Program-made: the position numbers and the translations under genes | Part shown: in pieces, positions 8,541 through 16,240 of the stretch | How positions within the stretch are numbered: position 1 is the first letter of the stretch | Layout of the letters: the number at the start of each line of letters is the position of its first letter | The notes under the pieces: model-generated | What the model saw: only the letters and a program-made list of their open reading frames with translations | Told to the model about the DNA's origin: nothing | Database searches by the model: none | Assembly: GCF_002192255.1 (NCBI RefSeq) | Contig: NZ_CP021768.1 | Coordinates: forward strand, 2,746,001 to 2,810,000 | Reading direction: 5' to 3' | Length of the DNA: 64,000 bases | Source: Stenotrophomonas sp. WZN-1 | GTDB taxonomy: Bacteria > Pseudomonadota > Gammaproteobacteria > Xanthomonadales > Xanthomonadaceae

Positions 8541-9020
8541 TCAGTCGCTGCCCCTGCGGCGGCGGCGATCCGGTCGCAGCAACGCTGTATCGCCGACCGC
8601 CAGGGTTGGCCGCGCCAGCTCACCGCGCTTCACACGGTCCAGCACCCGCCGCGAATTGGCTGCACAGTCGATGCCGTCCGGCCGCGCCTGGATGTCCTCG
8701 ATCAGGGCAAGCAGGTGCGCCCGGCTCTCTGCCAACCGCAGTTGCAACGCCTCGATGTCAGCCACCTTCTTCTGCAGCATCGTGATCAACGCATCATGCT
8801 GCCACTGGCCCATGTCCGGTGGCAGCAGGGCACGGATCTCTTCCAGGCTGAAGCCCGCACGCTGCGCACCCTTGATCAGCTCCAGCAGCAGCACCGCCTG
8901 TTCCGGATAATCGCGGTAGCCATTGGCCTGGCGCTGCACCACCAGCAGCCCCGCGTCTTCATAGAAGCGAATGCGCGACGCCGCGAGGCCTGTGAGGCGG
9001 GCCAGCTCACCGATCTTCAT
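8541..9020 (-). CDS. MerR-family transcriptional regulator
   Basis: The 159-residue protein begins MKIGELARLTGLAASRIRFY, a standard MerR winged-helix N terminus, followed by EDAGLLVVQRQANGYRDYPE. A coiled-coil dimerisation helix spans about 80-120. There is no Cys cluster of the metal-sensing kind, so it is more like the regulators of organic-stress or enoate-reductase genes. The reading frame continues 13 codons upstream, but the family start at 9020 is clear. It is divergent from the flavin oxidoreductase gene, with a MerR-type operator between the two. Confidence 0.9.
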   Translation of the reverse strand: MKIGELARLTGLAASRIRFYEDAGLLVVQRQANGYRDYPEQAVLLLELIKGAQRAGFSLEEIRALLPPDMGQWQHDALITMLQKKVADIEALQLRLAESRAHLLALIEDIQARPDGIDCAANSRRVLDRVKRGELARPTLAVGDTALLRPDRRRRRGSD

Positions 9021-9048
9021 CTGCCTGAATCCTCGACATGGGAAGCCG

Positions 9049-9079
9049 TTGACCTTCAATCAAACTTGAAGGTTAGCGT
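9049..9079 (+). promoter_or_regulatory. MerR-type operator-promoter with 19-bp spacer
   Basis: TTGACC (9049-9054) and TAGCGT (9074-9079) are 19 bp apart, the elongated spacer that MerR proteins untwist. The spacer holds a perfect dyad ACCTTCAA (9052-9059), TCAAAC, TTGAAGGT (9066-9073). It reads toward the flavin oxidoreductase gene at 9110. Confidence 0.75.
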
Positions 9080-9109
9080 AGCGTCATTCCCCTGTCCTGG
9101 AGCTGTCCG

Positions 9110-10348
9110 ATGTCGCTGTTCTCGCCCCTGGCACTGCCCTCCGGTGCCGTCATCCGCAACCGCATCGCCAAGGCGGCGATGGAGGAGAACATGGCCGACG
9201 CCGACCATGCGCCTTCCGCTGCGCTGCTGCAGCTGTACCAGCGTTGGGCCGACGGCGGCGCAGGGCTGATCATCACCGGCAACGTGATGGTCGATGGCCG
9301 CGCCATGACCGGTCCCGGCGGCGTGGTGCTGGAAGACGACCGCCACCTTGACCGCTTCATCGCCTGGGCTGAAACGGCACGCTCGCGGGGCGCGCAGATG
9401 TGGATGCAGATCAACCATCCCGGGCGGCAGATGCCGGCCGCACTCGGCCAACCCGCGCTCGCGCCGTCAGCCGTCGCCCTGGAGATGGGCGCACTGTCCA
9501 GGCAGTTCGCACCGCCGCGTGCGATGACCGAGGCGGACATCGAAGAGGTGATCGCCCGCTTCATCCGCAGCGCCGAGCTGGCCGAGCGCGCCGGGTTCAG
9601 TGGCGTGCAGATCCATGCCGCGCACGGCTACCTGCTCAGCCAGTTCCTGTCGCCCCTGTCGAACCGCCGCGACGACCGCTGGGGCGGCAGCCTGCACAAC
9701 CGTGCGCGCCTGCTGCTGGAGATCGTGCAGGGAGTGCGCGCCACCGTGCCACCCACGTTTGCGGTGGCCGTGAAGCTCAACTCCGCCGACTTCCAGCGCG
9801 GCGGCTTCTCGCCCGAGGATGCGCGCGAAGTGGTGGAAATGCTGGCGCCCCTCGGCGTGGACCTGGTCGAGCTGTCCGGTGGCAGCTACGAAGCACCGGC
9901 CATGACCGGTGCCGCACGTGACGAACGCAGCCTGGCCCGCGAGGCCTACTTCCTGGAGTTCGCGCGTGAGATCGCCACGGTGGCGACGATGCCGCTGATG
10001 GTCACCGGCGGCATCCGCCGTCGCGCCGTGGCCGAGCAGGTACGGGACAGCGGTGTGGCCATGGTCGGCATCGCCACCGCGCTGGCGATCGAGCCGGATC
10101 TGCCGCAACACTGGCAGCAGGGACACGATCCGGTACCGACACTGCGCACCATCGACTGGCGCAGCAAGCCGTTGGCCGCCAGCGCACACATGGCGGCGGT
10201 GAAGTACCAGCTGGGGCGGCTGAGCCAGCGCCGCCCCACCGCACCGGGTGTCTCACCGGTGTGGGCGCTGCTGCTGGCACAGGCCGCCGGAAAATGCCGG
10301 ACCCGCCGCTACCGGCGCTGGATCGGTGCACGCGCAGGCGGATACTGA
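9110..10348 (+). CDS. NADH:flavin oxidoreductase of the Old Yellow Enzyme superfamily
   Basis: A TIM-barrel FMN enzyme (412 residues) that reduces activated C=C bonds or similar electrophiles. Seen: LASPLALPSGAVIRNRIAKAAME-like N terminus, the catalytic segment IHAAHGYLLSQFLSP followed by NRRDDRWGGSLHNRARL, and the FMN phosphate site MVTGGIRRR. The barrel ends near residue 360; the rest is an Arg-rich tail. No C-terminal FAD/NAD domain is present, so it is the short form. It is divergent from a MerR gene that probably activates it in response to a substrate-like electrophile. Natural substrate unknown. Confidence 0.88.
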   Translation: MSLFSPLALPSGAVIRNRIAKAAMEENMADADHAPSAALLQLYQRWADGGAGLIITGNVMVDGRAMTGPGGVVLEDDRHLDRFIAWAETARSRGAQMWMQINHPGRQMPAALGQPALAPSAVALEMGALSRQFAPPRAMTEADIEEVIARFIRSAELAERAGFSGVQIHAAHGYLLSQFLSPLSNRRDDRWGGSLHNRARLLLEIVQGVRATVPPTFAVAVKLNSADFQRGGFSPEDAREVVEMLAPLGVDLVELSGGSYEAPAMTGAARDERSLAREAYFLEFAREIATVATMPLMVTGGIRRRAVAEQVRDSGVAMVGIATALAIEPDLPQHWQQGHDPVPTLRTIDWRSKPLAASAHMAAVKYQLGRLSQRRPTAPGVSPVWALLLAQAAGKCRTRRYRRWIGARAGGY

Positions 10349-10440
10349 GCGGGCAGGCTTCTCATCGCTGAAGCGATGCTCCACCATCTGCATGATCGGC
10401 GGCAGCCCGTCGCCGGTCGCAACAGGCAGAAGGAACCCTC

Positions 10441-10917
10441 GTGGCAGCAGGACCAACCAGGAACCGCGAAAAGCTGCTCGATGACCTGCTCTCGCTGGGC
10501 CGCAACTGGGCGCTGGCCATCGCCATCGCGGGCGCCGGGGCCGCGGTCCATTACAGCGAGTCGGTCTACGAAGCAGGCATCTGGCGCGGCCTGCTGCCCA
10601 CGCTCTGCTTCCTGGTCGCCATCGTCTGGATCGTGCTCAGCATCATCCGCTTCGACCTGACCATCCAGCAGCACTTCGAGCGGAAACTGTCACGCTGGCT
10701 CAGCCGCCTGCTGTACGTCGTGCTGCTTGGCACCGGCATCACCGCCGTGTTCTTCGTCACCGAACTGGCGGAAAACAACCACATCGCGCGGATGTGCGAC
10801 TCGGTGGCCAACGAACCCGGCAGCCGCATCCACAGGTCGGCCGAATGCCAGCGCCTGTACCAGCATCGCGCGGCGTACCGGCAGCGCCTGGAATCGGCCG
10901 AGGGTGAGTTCGACTGA
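10441..10917 (+). CDS. Small inner-membrane protein, function unknown
   Basis: A GTG start at 10441 is preceded by AGAAGGA at the right distance and gives 158 residues. Three hydrophobic stretches are visible (about 24-42, 52-70, 92-112), with basic residues between the second and third. The C-terminal third is soluble, with two Cys (in MCDSVAN and AECQRLY) and many charged residues. No family recognised. It stands alone between the flavin oxidoreductase and another small membrane gene. Confidence 0.7.
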   Translation: MAAGPTRNREKLLDDLLSLGRNWALAIAIAGAGAAVHYSESVYEAGIWRGLLPTLCFLVAIVWIVLSIIRFDLTIQQHFERKLSRWLSRLLYVVLLGTGITAVFFVTELAENNHIARMCDSVANEPGSRIHRSAECQRLYQHRAAYRQRLESAEGEFD

Positions 10918-11032
10918 ACGGGCTTCATCGCGGGCTTCAGCGCGGTCTTCGCGCGCGATGAACACATTTCGTGGATGTGCATTTCGGCACAGTGCAGCCG
11001 ACGCCGCGCTCTCGGCCCGCACCGGACCCGCA

Positions 11033-11302
11033 ATGCATCACCACCACGCACCTGCCCGCCATGATGCCATCGCCCTGCAGGCCGGCATGCTGGGCAGCGT
11101 GTTGGGCGTGGCGTTGTTCAAGGCCATCGCATTGTCTGCGTTGGCAGCCGGTTCGATGATGGGCATCGGGCTATGGATGGCAGCCTGCGCGCTGCTGGCG
11201 GCGTGGGCGCTCGCAGCCTATCTGGCCTGCCTGGCACTGAGCCGACGCGTGTTCGTGCTGATGCTGGTGCTGTGCACGGTACTGATGATCTGCATCGCCT
11301 GA
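11033..11302 (+). CDS. Small hydrophobic protein with a His-rich N terminus
   Basis: The 89-residue product begins MHHHHAPARHDAIALQAG and then has two or three membrane helices (about 18-40, 42-62, 68-88). The His cluster could bind metal or just be chance. No strong ribosome site; the ATG at 11033 is chosen because the hydrophobic pattern begins shortly after it. The frame is also open upstream. Function unknown. Confidence 0.5.
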   Translation: MHHHHAPARHDAIALQAGMLGSVLGVALFKAIALSALAAGSMMGIGLWMAACALLAAWALAAYLACLALSRRVFVLMLVLCTVLMICIA

Positions 11303-11426
11303 TCTGGCCGGGGCCGGACTATTGCGCATGTGTTACAGAATAACAAGTACAGTTGGTCCGATTGCGCGTGCCCGGTGTCGCGGATTTGAATTCCATGGCC
11401 ATCCCGGCATCACCCGAGACCACCCC

Positions 11427-11673
11427 ATGAACCTGCATCCCCCGCTCCGCGCCCCCCCTCATTGCCATCGCCCTGGCATCGCTCAGCGCCTGCGCCACCT
11501 ATGACGACAGCGCCATGCATCAGGCCTGCCAGGAGTCGCCCCAGCTGAAGGATCTGCCGCGTGAGGTCGCTGCCCGCGAGAGCCGCTGCAACAAGGGCAT
11601 GGAAGTGTGGTCGAGCGAGCGCAAGGGCAGTGACAAGCCGATCGACCTGAGCGGCAAGAAGAAGGATCTGTAA
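11427..11673 (+). pseudogene. Small lipoprotein gene broken (or switched) at a C7 tract
   Basis: The ATG at 11427 reads MNLHPPLRAP and then runs out of frame at a stop (11502-11504). From 11458 the +1 frame reads LIAIALASLSACATYDDSAM and ends KKKDL at 11671-11673. That frame has a perfect lipoprotein core (LSAC lipobox) but no start codon: its nearest upstream stop is TGA at 11428. The junction is a run of seven C (11452-11458). With six C the two halves join into one lipoprotein of 81 codons. The gene is therefore frameshifted, phase variable, or affected by a base-calling error. Confidence 0.75.
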
Positions 11674-11718
11674 CCGGAATCGGCGCAGCCGGCGTCGGCT
11701 GCGCCGCTGTCACCCGGA

Positions 11719-13248
11719 TCAAGCCGCGGCCGCCGGACCGAACCATCGCTGCAGGGCTTCACGCAACCCGGCCTCGGTGTCACCGGCATCGCAGGCCCAG
11801 GCGACGATGCCATCCGGGCGCACCAGCATTGCACCCAGGCCCAGCGGATTGTCTTCGGCCACCATTACGCTGGCAACGCACCGTCGCCAGCATTCGGTGA
11901 CGGCACCCAAGGAAGCGGCCGGGCCGAACCGCAGCAACACGCCCTGCCCCGTCCGCAGTGCTTCACCCACGCGACGACCATCGGCCAGCCGGACGTCGGG
12001 CGTGCTGCGCCCGACCAGTAGATGGACGCCGCCCAGGTCCACCTGCTGCACAACGCCCCAGACCCGCTCGGCCAGATACGTGGCGCCGTCAGGGGTGTCG
12101 GCCAGTTCGGCGATTACCGCCGCCAATGCGCGCGAGCCGGCGCCCGGCCGCATCAACGCAACCTGCGCACGCGACCAGTCCAGCACTTTCGCACCGATCG
12201 GGTGCCGCTCGGCCGTGTAGCTGTCAAGCAGTCCATCATCGGCGGTACCGCGCACCACCGCCGCCAGTTTCCAGCCAAGATTCATCGCATCGCCGATGCC
12301 AAGATTGAGTCCCTGGCCGCCCAGCGGCGAGTGCACATGCGCCGCATCCCCGGCCAGCAGCACGCGACCGATGCGATAGGTCTCCGCCTGACGCGCGCCA
12401 TCGGTCCAGGTGCTCGACAGCCGCAGCGCGGTGATCGCCACGTCGCGACCAGAGACGCGCCGCAACAGCGCCTGTGCTGCCTGCTGGTCGAGTGGCGTGC
12501 GATGGCCCGCGCCACCGTCGAAGTCGGCCAGTGCCACCACGCCCGGTGGATTGAAATTGCACATGCCGTGATCGGTGTATTGCCGACCCGGCGTGAGCAT
12601 CGTCGGGTCGTCCAGCTCGACCAACAACGAGTGCCCGGTGAATTCAGGGGCGGTGCCGACGAAGCTGAAACCACATTGCTTGCGCACGATGCTGCGACCG
12701 CCGTCGCAGCCCACCAGCCAGCGTCCTCGAACCGTTGCACCCGCGGTCTCGACGGCCACCTCCGTTTCACCGGGCTGGACCGCCTGTACCGCACAGCCGC
12801 GCTCGATGCGCACACCCAGTGCGATCGCACGCTCGACCAACACGGCTTCCAGCGCCTGCAGTTCCACCGCCATCTGGGTGGGCACCGGCGTCGGCAGGCG
12901 ATAGCGCCAGCGTGCACTGTCCACGTTGTCCAGGGCGAAAGGAATGCCGGCGAAGTGGCCACCCAGCGGCCGCGGCTGCGCCAGCCAATGGGCAGTACCG
13001 GGAGGCGGTGCGCCCTTGTCCGGCTTCAGCACCTGGAGGGCGGCCACCGCGTCCAGCAGGCCGCGTCGATCCAGTGCCTCCAGCGTGGGTGCGTTCAAGC
13101 CGCGCAGGCCAAAGGGCAGACGCTTCAACGGTGTCTCGGGTGAGGCTGCCTGCTCCAGCACCATGACCGAACAGCCGGCCTGGGCCAGCTCGCAGGACAG
13201 GAACAGGCCCACCGGGCCGGCCCCGGCAATGACGACGTCGTACAACAT
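11719..13248 (-). CDS. FAD-dependent aromatic-type monooxygenase
   Basis: The 509-residue flavoprotein is of the PheA/TfdB (FAD_binding_3) class. The Rossmann motif VVIAGAGPVGLFLSCELA is at residues 5-22, the DG motif VGCDGGRSIVR about 155-165, and the GD motif LLAGDAAHVHSPLGGQGLNL about 280-300. The C-terminal thioredoxin-like part is short and Ala-rich. Such enzymes hydroxylate phenols or polyketides; relatives inactivate rifamycin or tetracycline, so antibiotic modification is possible but not shown. The start at 13248 is set by the FAD motif. A divergent TetR gene and a central operator suggest ligand-induced expression. Confidence 0.88.
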   Translation of the reverse strand: MLYDVVIAGAGPVGLFLSCELAQAGCSVMVLEQAASPETPLKRLPFGLRGLNAPTLEALDRRGLLDAVAALQVLKPDKGAPPPGTAHWLAQPRPLGGHFAGIPFALDNVDSARWRYRLPTPVPTQMAVELQALEAVLVERAIALGVRIERGCAVQAVQPGETEVAVETAGATVRGRWLVGCDGGRSIVRKQCGFSFVGTAPEFTGHSLLVELDDPTMLTPGRQYTDHGMCNFNPPGVVALADFDGGAGHRTPLDQQAAQALLRRVSGRDVAITALRLSSTWTDGARQAETYRIGRVLLAGDAAHVHSPLGGQGLNLGIGDAMNLGWKLAAVVRGTADDGLLDSYTAERHPIGAKVLDWSRAQVALMRPGAGSRALAAVIAELADTPDGATYLAERVWGVVQQVDLGGVHLLVGRSTPDVRLADGRRVGEALRTGQGVLLRFGPAASLGAVTECWRRCVASVMVAEDNPLGLGAMLVRPDGIVAWACDAGDTEAGLREALQRWFGPAAAA

Positions 13249-13295
13249 GAGGATTCCCTGTGAGCGCCGGGTCGGTACTCTGGAGGCGTCGATGT

Positions 13296-13308
13296 TACAC
13301 TCGGTGTA
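13296..13308. promoter_or_regulatory. TetR-type operator between monooxygenase and regulator
   Basis: TACAC (13296-13300), TCG, GTGTA (13304-13308) is a perfect dyad in the 82-bp divergent gap, centred 22-35 bp upstream of the TetR start. Probable autoregulatory site also controlling the monooxygenase. Confidence 0.6.
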
Positions 13309-13330
13309 CGTTTTCACAAGTGAACCGCCC

Positions 13331-13975
13331 ATGACCCCGCCGCCGGGCCGCCGCGAGCAGCGCAAGACCGAGACCCGACAGACCATTTCGGATGTCGCCA
13401 CCGCGCTGATCATCCGCCGTGGCTTCGAGTCCGTGTCCATGTCCGAGATCGCCGATGCGGCCGGGGTCTCGCGCAAGACGGTCTTCAATTATTTCGCCAG
13501 CAAGGAAGACCTGGTGTTCGACCGCGATGAGGAGGCCCGCACCCTGCTCCGCGAGGGGATGACGGCGCGCCGCGGCATGGCCCCGCTGGCCGCGTTTCAA
13601 TCGCTGGTGCGGGAGCTGCTCGGCAGCGGCCATCCCCTGCTGCGGATCAATGCCGGTGCGGCGGCCTTCTGGTCAACGGTGGCCGACAGCCCGGTACTGG
13701 TGGCGCACGCACGCCGGCTGCAGGCGCAACTGGCCGACGACCTGGCGCAGCTGATGGCAGACGCCGTCGGCCGGCCGGCGCACGACGCGGAGGCACGCCT
13801 GGGCGCAGCCATGCTGCTGGCGTCGATGGTGGCCGCCTATGAGGAAGGACTGGCCAGCCAGCGGCAGGGCGAGGATCCACGCGAGGCCATGCTGCAGCTG
13901 ATCGTGCGGGGTGGCACCGGCGTGCTGGTGGCCTTGGCCGGTACCCCGTATACCGACCCGGGCCTGCGTCCATAG
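13331..13975 (+). CDS. TetR/AcrR-family regulator of the adjacent monooxygenase
   Basis: The 214-residue protein has a TetR helix-turn-helix at about 18-62: RQTISDVATALIIRRGFESV, SMSEIADAAGVSRKTVFNYF, then ASKEDLVF. The remainder is the alpha-helical ligand domain ending in a Gly/Ala-rich helix. I placed the start at 13331; an in-frame ATG at 13292 would put the operator inside the coding sequence. It is divergent from the FAD monooxygenase and most likely represses it until a substrate-like ligand binds. Confidence 0.88.
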   Translation: MTPPPGRREQRKTETRQTISDVATALIIRRGFESVSMSEIADAAGVSRKTVFNYFASKEDLVFDRDEEARTLLREGMTARRGMAPLAAFQSLVRELLGSGHPLLRINAGAAAFWSTVADSPVLVAHARRLQAQLADDLAQLMADAVGRPAHDAEARLGAAMLLASMVAAYEEGLASQRQGEDPREAMLQLIVRGGTGVLVALAGTPYTDPGLRP

Positions 13976-14004
13976 CGCATTCGGGGGATAGGTCACGAAT
14001 TATT

Positions 14005-14029
14005 GCAAATGTTAATCTTTCTCATTTGC
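14005..14029. promoter_or_regulatory. Fur-box-like dyad upstream of the siderophore receptor
   Basis: GCAAATG (14005-14011) and CATTTGC (14023-14029) flank TTAATCTTTCT. The core (AATGTTAATCTTTCTCATT) is close to the AAT-rich 19-bp Fur consensus. It ends 18 bp before the receptor start, so Fur-Fe would block initiation. Confidence 0.65.
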
Positions 14030-14047
14030 AGCCAACCCTGACCGCTC

Positions 14048-16189
14048 ATGCCCCTTCCTCCCCCTCTGAAGCCCGCGCTCTGCCTGGCGCTGTCCCTTTC
14101 CCTGGCTACGCCTGCACTGGCCTCCGAGGCCACCGCTGACGCCCCGAAGGATCTGGACAAGGTCGAAGTCCGCGGCCGCGCACAGACCTTGTACCGCGCC
14201 AACGATGCGGCCGTCGGCACCCGCACCGATACCCCGCTGGAACTGGTACCGCAGTCGATCCAGGTCGTGCCGCGCGAGCTGATCGACGACCAGGCTGCGC
14301 GCCAGGTCACCGATCTGTACCGCAGCATCAGCGGCATCAGCTTCTTCAGCTATGCCGGCGTCACCCTGCGCGGGTTCCGCCAGGAGAACGTGCTGTACGA
14401 CGGTCTGCGCGGTGATCCCTATGCAGGCTTCTCGGTGCCGCAGCTGTTCAACATCGAGCGCGTGGAAGTGTTGAAGGGGCCAGCCGGTGCGCTGTATGGC
14501 GGTGGTGATGCCGGCGGTGTCATCAACTATGTAACGCGCAAGCCCAAGGCGCGCGCAGAACGCCGCATCGAGCTGCAGGCAGGCGACAAGGACTTCCGCG
14601 CCGGATCGATCGAAGGCACCGGCCCCCTGAATGCCAGCGGCAGCATTCGCTATCGCGCCGGCCTGTATGCCGACGGTGAGCAGGGCCTGCGCTGGAATGC
14701 CGACAGCGAGAGCGTGATCGGCGATGCATCGCTGGCCTTCGACATTGGCCAGACCGGCGAGCTGGTGCTGCAGTTCACCGACATCACCCAGAACCTGGGC
14801 GGCAACCGCCTGCGCGGCGTGCCGGTGAATGACGCCGGCAGCTTCCTGACCGACCGCCGCTGGAACCACAACGAGGCCAGTGACTTCCTCGACATGCGCG
14901 CCAGGGTGGCGCTGGCGCAGTACCGCTTCGCACCGCGCGACAACCTGGACGTGGACCTTGCCGCGCGCTGGTTCAGCAACAACGAGCACCAGATGTACCA
15001 CGAGCCGATGGGGCTGATTGATCGTGACCGCGATGGCGTGGCCGAGTGGATGACGCGCCAGCTGCGCAACCAGATCCGTGACAACGAGGCCTTCACCGCC
15101 AGCGGCAATGCCGTATGGCGGATCAACACCGGCCGTATCGAACACAAGGTGCTGTTCGGTGCCGACGTGTATCAGCTCGACGCCGACTTCACCGCGCAGA
15201 CCGCCAACAGCGCCGACCTGGCACGCGGCGCCGGCCCGGTGCGCGGCATCGACCTGTTCAATCCGGTCTATGGCGCAAGCACCTGGCACGACTACAACCT
15301 GGCGGCGCTGCCCTGGCGCAGCACCTCCACCCGCAGCAAGCGCTATGGCGGCTATCTGCAGGATGAGCTGGCACTGGGCACGCGCTGGCACGTGCTGGCC
15401 GGGCTGCGCTGGGACGGCTTCAAGGATAAGGACCGCATGGGCGGCAGCAGTGTGGATGGCAACGATCTCAGCTGGCGCCTGGGCAGCACCTTTACCGTGC
15501 GGGACGGCCTGAACCTGTATGCCAACGTCGCCAGCGGTTTCGTGCCGCAGAGTGCCGCCAACCAGAACCCCGCGGCCGGCGGACCATTCGATGCCGAGCG
15601 CAGCAGGCAGTGGGAAGTCGGCTTGAAATCCCTGCTGGCCGACCGCGTGACCTTGAACATGGCGGCCTACCGCATCGACCGCAGCAACATCGTGCAAGCC
15701 ACCGGCGAGGTGATCGGCGGGGTAAACCAACTCGCTGCACTGGGCCTGGTGCGCAGCACGGGCATGGAACTGGACCTGCTGGCCGACGTGACCGAGCGCT
15801 GGGTGGTGAATCTGACCTACGCCTACAACGACGCACGGGTGAAGGATGCTGGACCGAATGGCATCACCAATGCCTCCGGCGACCGATTCGCCAATGCGCC
15901 GCGCAACAAGCTGGGATTGTGGACGCGCTACGACCTGCCTTCGATCAACTCGGCCATCGGCTTCGGCGCCGATCATGTCGGCGAGCGTGTCAGCCTGGAT
16001 GGGCAGGCGGTGAAGGCCTATACCGTGTTCGACATGAGCTGGAAAACCACGTGGAAGCAGTGGCAGTTCCAGGCCAACGTCAAGAACCTGTTCGACAAGG
16101 TATATGCGGCCAGCGGCTTCATCGAACGCAACGGGCATTTCCCGGGTGAGCCGCGGCGGGTGTATGTGCAGGCGGCCTACAGCTTTTGA
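14048..16189 (+). CDS. TonB-dependent siderophore receptor
   Basis: Outer-membrane ferric-siderophore receptor of 713 residues. The signal peptide ends near ALASEA (about residue 26). A plug domain follows (about 45-165, with TPLELVPQSIQVVPRELID, SVPQLFNIERVEVLKGPAGA and GGVINYVTRKP), then a 22-strand barrel ending in the aromatic terminus AAYSF. There is no N-terminal signalling (STN) domain, and no sigma/anti-sigma pair nearby, so control is probably by Fur alone (dyad just upstream). FhuE/FpvA-like in plug motifs; the siderophore cannot be named. Confidence 0.92.
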   Translation: MPLPPPLKPALCLALSLSLATPALASEATADAPKDLDKVEVRGRAQTLYRANDAAVGTRTDTPLELVPQSIQVVPRELIDDQAARQVTDLYRSISGISFFSYAGVTLRGFRQENVLYDGLRGDPYAGFSVPQLFNIERVEVLKGPAGALYGGGDAGGVINYVTRKPKARAERRIELQAGDKDFRAGSIEGTGPLNASGSIRYRAGLYADGEQGLRWNADSESVIGDASLAFDIGQTGELVLQFTDITQNLGGNRLRGVPVNDAGSFLTDRRWNHNEASDFLDMRARVALAQYRFAPRDNLDVDLAARWFSNNEHQMYHEPMGLIDRDRDGVAEWMTRQLRNQIRDNEAFTASGNAVWRINTGRIEHKVLFGADVYQLDADFTAQTANSADLARGAGPVRGIDLFNPVYGASTWHDYNLAALPWRSTSTRSKRYGGYLQDELALGTRWHVLAGLRWDGFKDKDRMGGSSVDGNDLSWRLGSTFTVRDGLNLYANVASGFVPQSAANQNPAAGGPFDAERSRQWEVGLKSLLADRVTLNMAAYRIDRSNIVQATGEVIGGVNQLAALGLVRSTGMELDLLADVTERWVVNLTYAYNDARVKDAGPNGITNASGDRFANAPRNKLGLWTRYDLPSINSAIGFGADHVGERVSLDGQAVKAYTVFDMSWKTTWKQWQFQANVKNLFDKVYAASGFIERNGHFPGEPRRVYVQAAYSF

Positions 16190-16240
16190 CGAGCCGCTCC
16201 TGTAGCGCCCTGCCCACGCTCGGCTCGGCGCCTGGCCTGG

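Noticed and set aside
13292..13330. An earlier ATG for the TetR regulator at 13292
   Set aside because: It would place the operator dyad inside the gene and add residues (MLHSVYVF...) without similarity to TetR N termini.
14012..16138. A long minus-strand open frame opposite the siderophore receptor
   Set aside because: Antisense shadow in GC-rich DNA; the plus strand encodes an intact receptor with signal peptide, plug and barrel.
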